Positions 5,342 to 6,762 of a stretch of 6,762 bases of DNA are shown piece by piece. The notes beneath the pieces were generated by a model. That model worked only from the letters and a program-made list of their open reading frames with translations, was not told where the DNA came from and made no database searches. Numbering within the stretch: position 1 is the first letter of the stretch; each line of letters starts with the position of its first letter. This stretch comes from an uncultured Oscillospiraceae bacterium (lineage in GTDB: Bacteria > Bacillota > Clostridia > Oscillospirales > Oscillospiraceae), in the NCBI GenBank assembly GCA_934567115.1, contig CAKTJA010000070.1, positions 1-6,762 on the forward strand, in the 5' to 3' direction. The translations under genes and the position numbers were made by a program.

Positions 5342-6118
5342 ATGCCTTTCATCATCCATACCCTCGGCGGTGCGGTCGATACGCTGACCGTCAACCGTCC
5401 CGAAGCGCTCAACGCGCTCAATTCACAGGTGCTTGACGAGCTCAGCCGCGCGCTTGACGAGCTTGATCTTTCCACCGTCCGCTGCCTGATCGTGCGCGGC
5501 GCGGGGGACAAGGCCTTTGTCGCCGGCGCGGACATCGCCCAGATGAAGGACCTGAGCCGTGCGGAGGGCGAAGCCTTCGGCAGGCTCGGCAACGACGTGA
5601 TGCGCAAGCTGGAGACCCTGCCGATCCCCACCATTGCGGCGGTCGGCGGCTATGCGCTCGGCGGCGGATGCGAGCTGGCGATGGCCTGCGATTTCCGCAT
5701 CTGCTCGGACACCGCCGTGTTCGGCCAGCCCGAGACCGGTCTCGGCATCACCCCCGGCTTCGGCGGCACGCAGCGGCTTGCCCGCCTCATCGGTCCCGGC
5801 ATGGCAAAGCAGCTGATCTACACCGCCCGCAATATCAAGGCGGACGAGGCGCTCCGCATCGGGCTTGTCAACGCCGTCCACCCGCTCGGCGAGCTGTACG
5901 CCGCGGCCGAAAAGCTTGCGGGGCAGATCGCGGCAAACGCTCCCATCGCGGTCCGCGCGGCCAAGCGCGCGATCGACGAGGGGCTGGAGCTTCCGATGGA
6001 CCGCGCCATCGCGGTCGAGGCGGCGGCGTTCGGCTCCTGCTTCGACACCGCCGACCAGCGGGAGGGGATGGGCGCGTTTCTCGAAAAGCGCAAGCACGAT
6101 CCCTTTACAAATCAGTGA
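5342..6118 (+). CDS. crt: Enoyl-CoA hydratase / crotonase (3-hydroxybutyryl-CoA dehydratase)
   Basis: This 258-residue protein belongs to the crotonase superfamily and has the normal length. It most likely interconverts 3-hydroxybutyryl-CoA and crotonyl-CoA in the cytoplasm as part of butyrate formation. The substrate-binding loop is AFVAGADIAQM (58-68). The oxyanion-hole glycine Gly108 is in ALGGGCELAMACDFR, and the two catalytic glutamates are Glu111 and Glu131 (FGQPETGLGITPGFGGTQR), 20 residues apart as Glu144 and Glu164 are in the rat enzyme. The C-terminal helical part, up to EGMGAFLEKRKHDPF, is complete. The ATG at 5342 has AGGAGG at ideal spacing and a strong promoter, suggesting high expression. 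The short-chain specificity is inferred from hbd being next; the fold alone would also fit other enoyl-CoA hydratases. The gene symbol is given on that basis. Confidence 0.93.
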   Translation: MPFIIHTLGGAVDTLTVNRPEALNALNSQVLDELSRALDELDLSTVRCLIVRGAGDKAFVAGADIAQMKDLSRAEGEAFGRLGNDVMRKLETLPIPTIAAVGGYALGGGCELAMACDFRICSDTAVFGQPETGLGITPGFGGTQRLARLIGPGMAKQLIYTARNIKADEALRIGLVNAVHPLGELYAAAEKLAGQIAANAPIAVRAAKRAIDEGLELPMDRAIAVEAAAFGSCFDTADQREGMGAFLEKRKHDPFTNQ

Positions 6119-6135
6119 TCCCATAGGGCGAAGCC

Positions 6136-6209
6136 GCGCAGGAACACCGGTGGCCCCGCTTGCGGCAGGGCGGGAGCTGCGCTTCCGTCTGCTGCCGGTC
6201 GGCGCGGCA
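6136..6209 (+). other. Set of competing hairpins in the crotonase-hbd spacer
   Basis: The 132-base gap between the two genes is GC-rich up to about 6215 and holds several stems: GCGCAG (6136-6141) with CTGCGC (6177-6182); CCGC (6156-6159) with GCGG (6162-6165); CGGCAG (6163-6168) with CTGCCG (6192-6197); and TGCCG (6193-6197) with CGGCA (6205-6209). Some exclude each other. No T-run follows, so termination is not shown, and no clear promoter for hbd is seen. It may be an mRNA stability or processing element that sets hbd expression apart from crt. Confidence 0.3.
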
Positions 6210-6250
6210 CAGCCCCAAAATTTATTCATACCAACAGGAGGAAACACACA

Positions 6251-6762
6251 ATGAAAGTTGCAATTTTCGGCGCCGGCACCATGGGCAGCGGCATTGCGCA
6301 GGTCTTTGCCGCCAAGGGACACACCGCTTTGATGTACGCGTCCAGCGTTGCGTCTGCGCAGCGCCATAAGGATAAGCTCGACGCCTCTCTTCAAAAGCGC
6401 GTTGAGAAGGGCAAGATGACCCAGGCGGATAAGGACGCGCTGATGGCGAATGTTCTGGTGGAGGAAAAGTCCGCTGCGGCCGACGCCGACCTCGTGATCG
6501 AGTGCGTCAAGGAAGAGATGTCCACCAAGCGCGAGCTGCTTGGCGAGCTGGACGCGATGTGCAAGGACAGCACGATCTTCGCCACCAACACCTCCTCCCT
6601 GTCTGTGACCGAGATGGGTCTGGGGCTCAAGCACCCCGTTATCGGCATGCACTTCTTCAACCCCGTGCCCAGCATGAAGCTGGTCGAGGTCATCCGCGGC
6701 GCGAACACCACGCAGGAGACGTTCGACTTCATCTACAAGCTTTCCGAGGAGATCGGCAAGCA
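6251..6762 (+). CDS. hbd: 3-hydroxybutyryl-CoA dehydrogenase, N-terminal part (runs off the right edge)
   Basis: The frame from ATG 6251 is open to the window end, giving 170 codons of an expected 280 or so. The enzyme reduces acetoacetyl-CoA to 3-hydroxybutyryl-CoA, the step before crotonase in butyrate formation. The Rossmann nucleotide-binding motif is IFGAGTMGSGIAQ (5-17). DADLVIECVKEEM (78-90), FATNTSSLSVTEM (110-122) and GMHFFNPVPSMKLVEVIRG (132-150) follow, with Ser115, His134 and Glu146 matching the catalytic Ser117, His138 and Glu150 of the clostridial enzyme; the matching Asn lies beyond the window. Compared with Clostridium acetobutylicum Hbd, the segment after the second beta strand is different: the Asp of LRDI, which normally holds the NAD ribose, is Ala30 (LMYASS). 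The ribosome binding site AGGAGG (6236-6241) is strong. The gene is probably co-transcribed with crt, 132 bases upstream. Confidence 0.95.
   Translation, partial: MKVAIFGAGTMGSGIAQVFAAKGHTALMYASSVASAQRHKDKLDASLQKRVEKGKMTQADKDALMANVLVEEKSAAADADLVIECVKEEMSTKRELLGELDAMCKDSTIFATNTSSLSVTEMGLGLKHPVIGMHFFNPVPSMKLVEVIRGANTTQETFDFIYKLSEEIGK

Noticed and set aside
5174..5359. 61-codon minus-strand frame in the trmB/crotonase spacer
   Set aside because: It runs through the crotonase promoter and start region, has no clear ribosome binding site, and resembles nothing known.
5423..6652. Long 409-codon minus-strand frame opposite crotonase and hbd
   Set aside because: It lies antisense to two clear enzymes; long shadow frames are expected in GC-rich genes, and its product resembles no family.

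Overview
The window reads as chromosomal DNA from a GC-rich, anaerobic, Gram-positive bacterium of the Clostridia, most likely a butyrate-forming member of the Oscillospirales. Four observations point there: a lipobox protein next to alanine racemase and an EndoA-like MazF, an arrangement known from Firmicutes; strong AGGAGG ribosome binding sites; GC-rich codons in every gene with AT-rich promoters; and a crotonase plus 3-hydroxybutyryl-CoA dehydrogenase pair. This placement is inferred from gene content only.

Left part (1-3443, all on the minus strand, so read right to left): rsmA (16S rRNA dimethyltransferase), a LolA/GerS/YdcC-type lipoprotein, alr (alanine racemase), mazF (EndoA-type mRNA interferase), then the first 21 codons of an unidentified secreted or membrane protein that runs off the left edge. 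The order lipoprotein-alr-toxin matches the ydcC-alr-ndoAI-ndoA cluster of Bacillus subtilis and the gerS-alr2 pair of Clostridioides difficile, but no antitoxin gene can be seen between alr and mazF. A near-consensus promoter lies inside the 3' end of the lipoprotein gene and probably lets alr be transcribed on its own; it also bears on which alr start codon is used.

Middle part (3444-5088): a divergent spacer with two GC-rich hairpins and an extended -10 element leads into a TauE/SafE family membrane transporter on the plus strand. This gene converges, with only 18 bases between, on trmB (tRNA m7G46 methyltransferase) on the minus strand.

Right part (5089-6762): a 253-base AT-rich divergent spacer carries a sigma-A-type promoter for trmB and another for the crotonase gene. 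The crotonase gene is followed, after a 132-base structured spacer, by the first 170 codons of hbd. Their products catalyse two adjacent steps between acetoacetyl-CoA and crotonyl-CoA in butyrate formation; thiolase, butyryl-CoA dehydrogenase and ETF genes may lie to the right.

Most of the window is housekeeping and central metabolism. I see no transposon, CRISPR array, tRNA, rRNA, phage gene or defence cassette, and no convincing new system. The points most worth a second look are the toxin without a visible antitoxin, the internal alr promoter, the missing ribose-binding Asp in Hbd, and several unexplained hairpins and inverted repeats.
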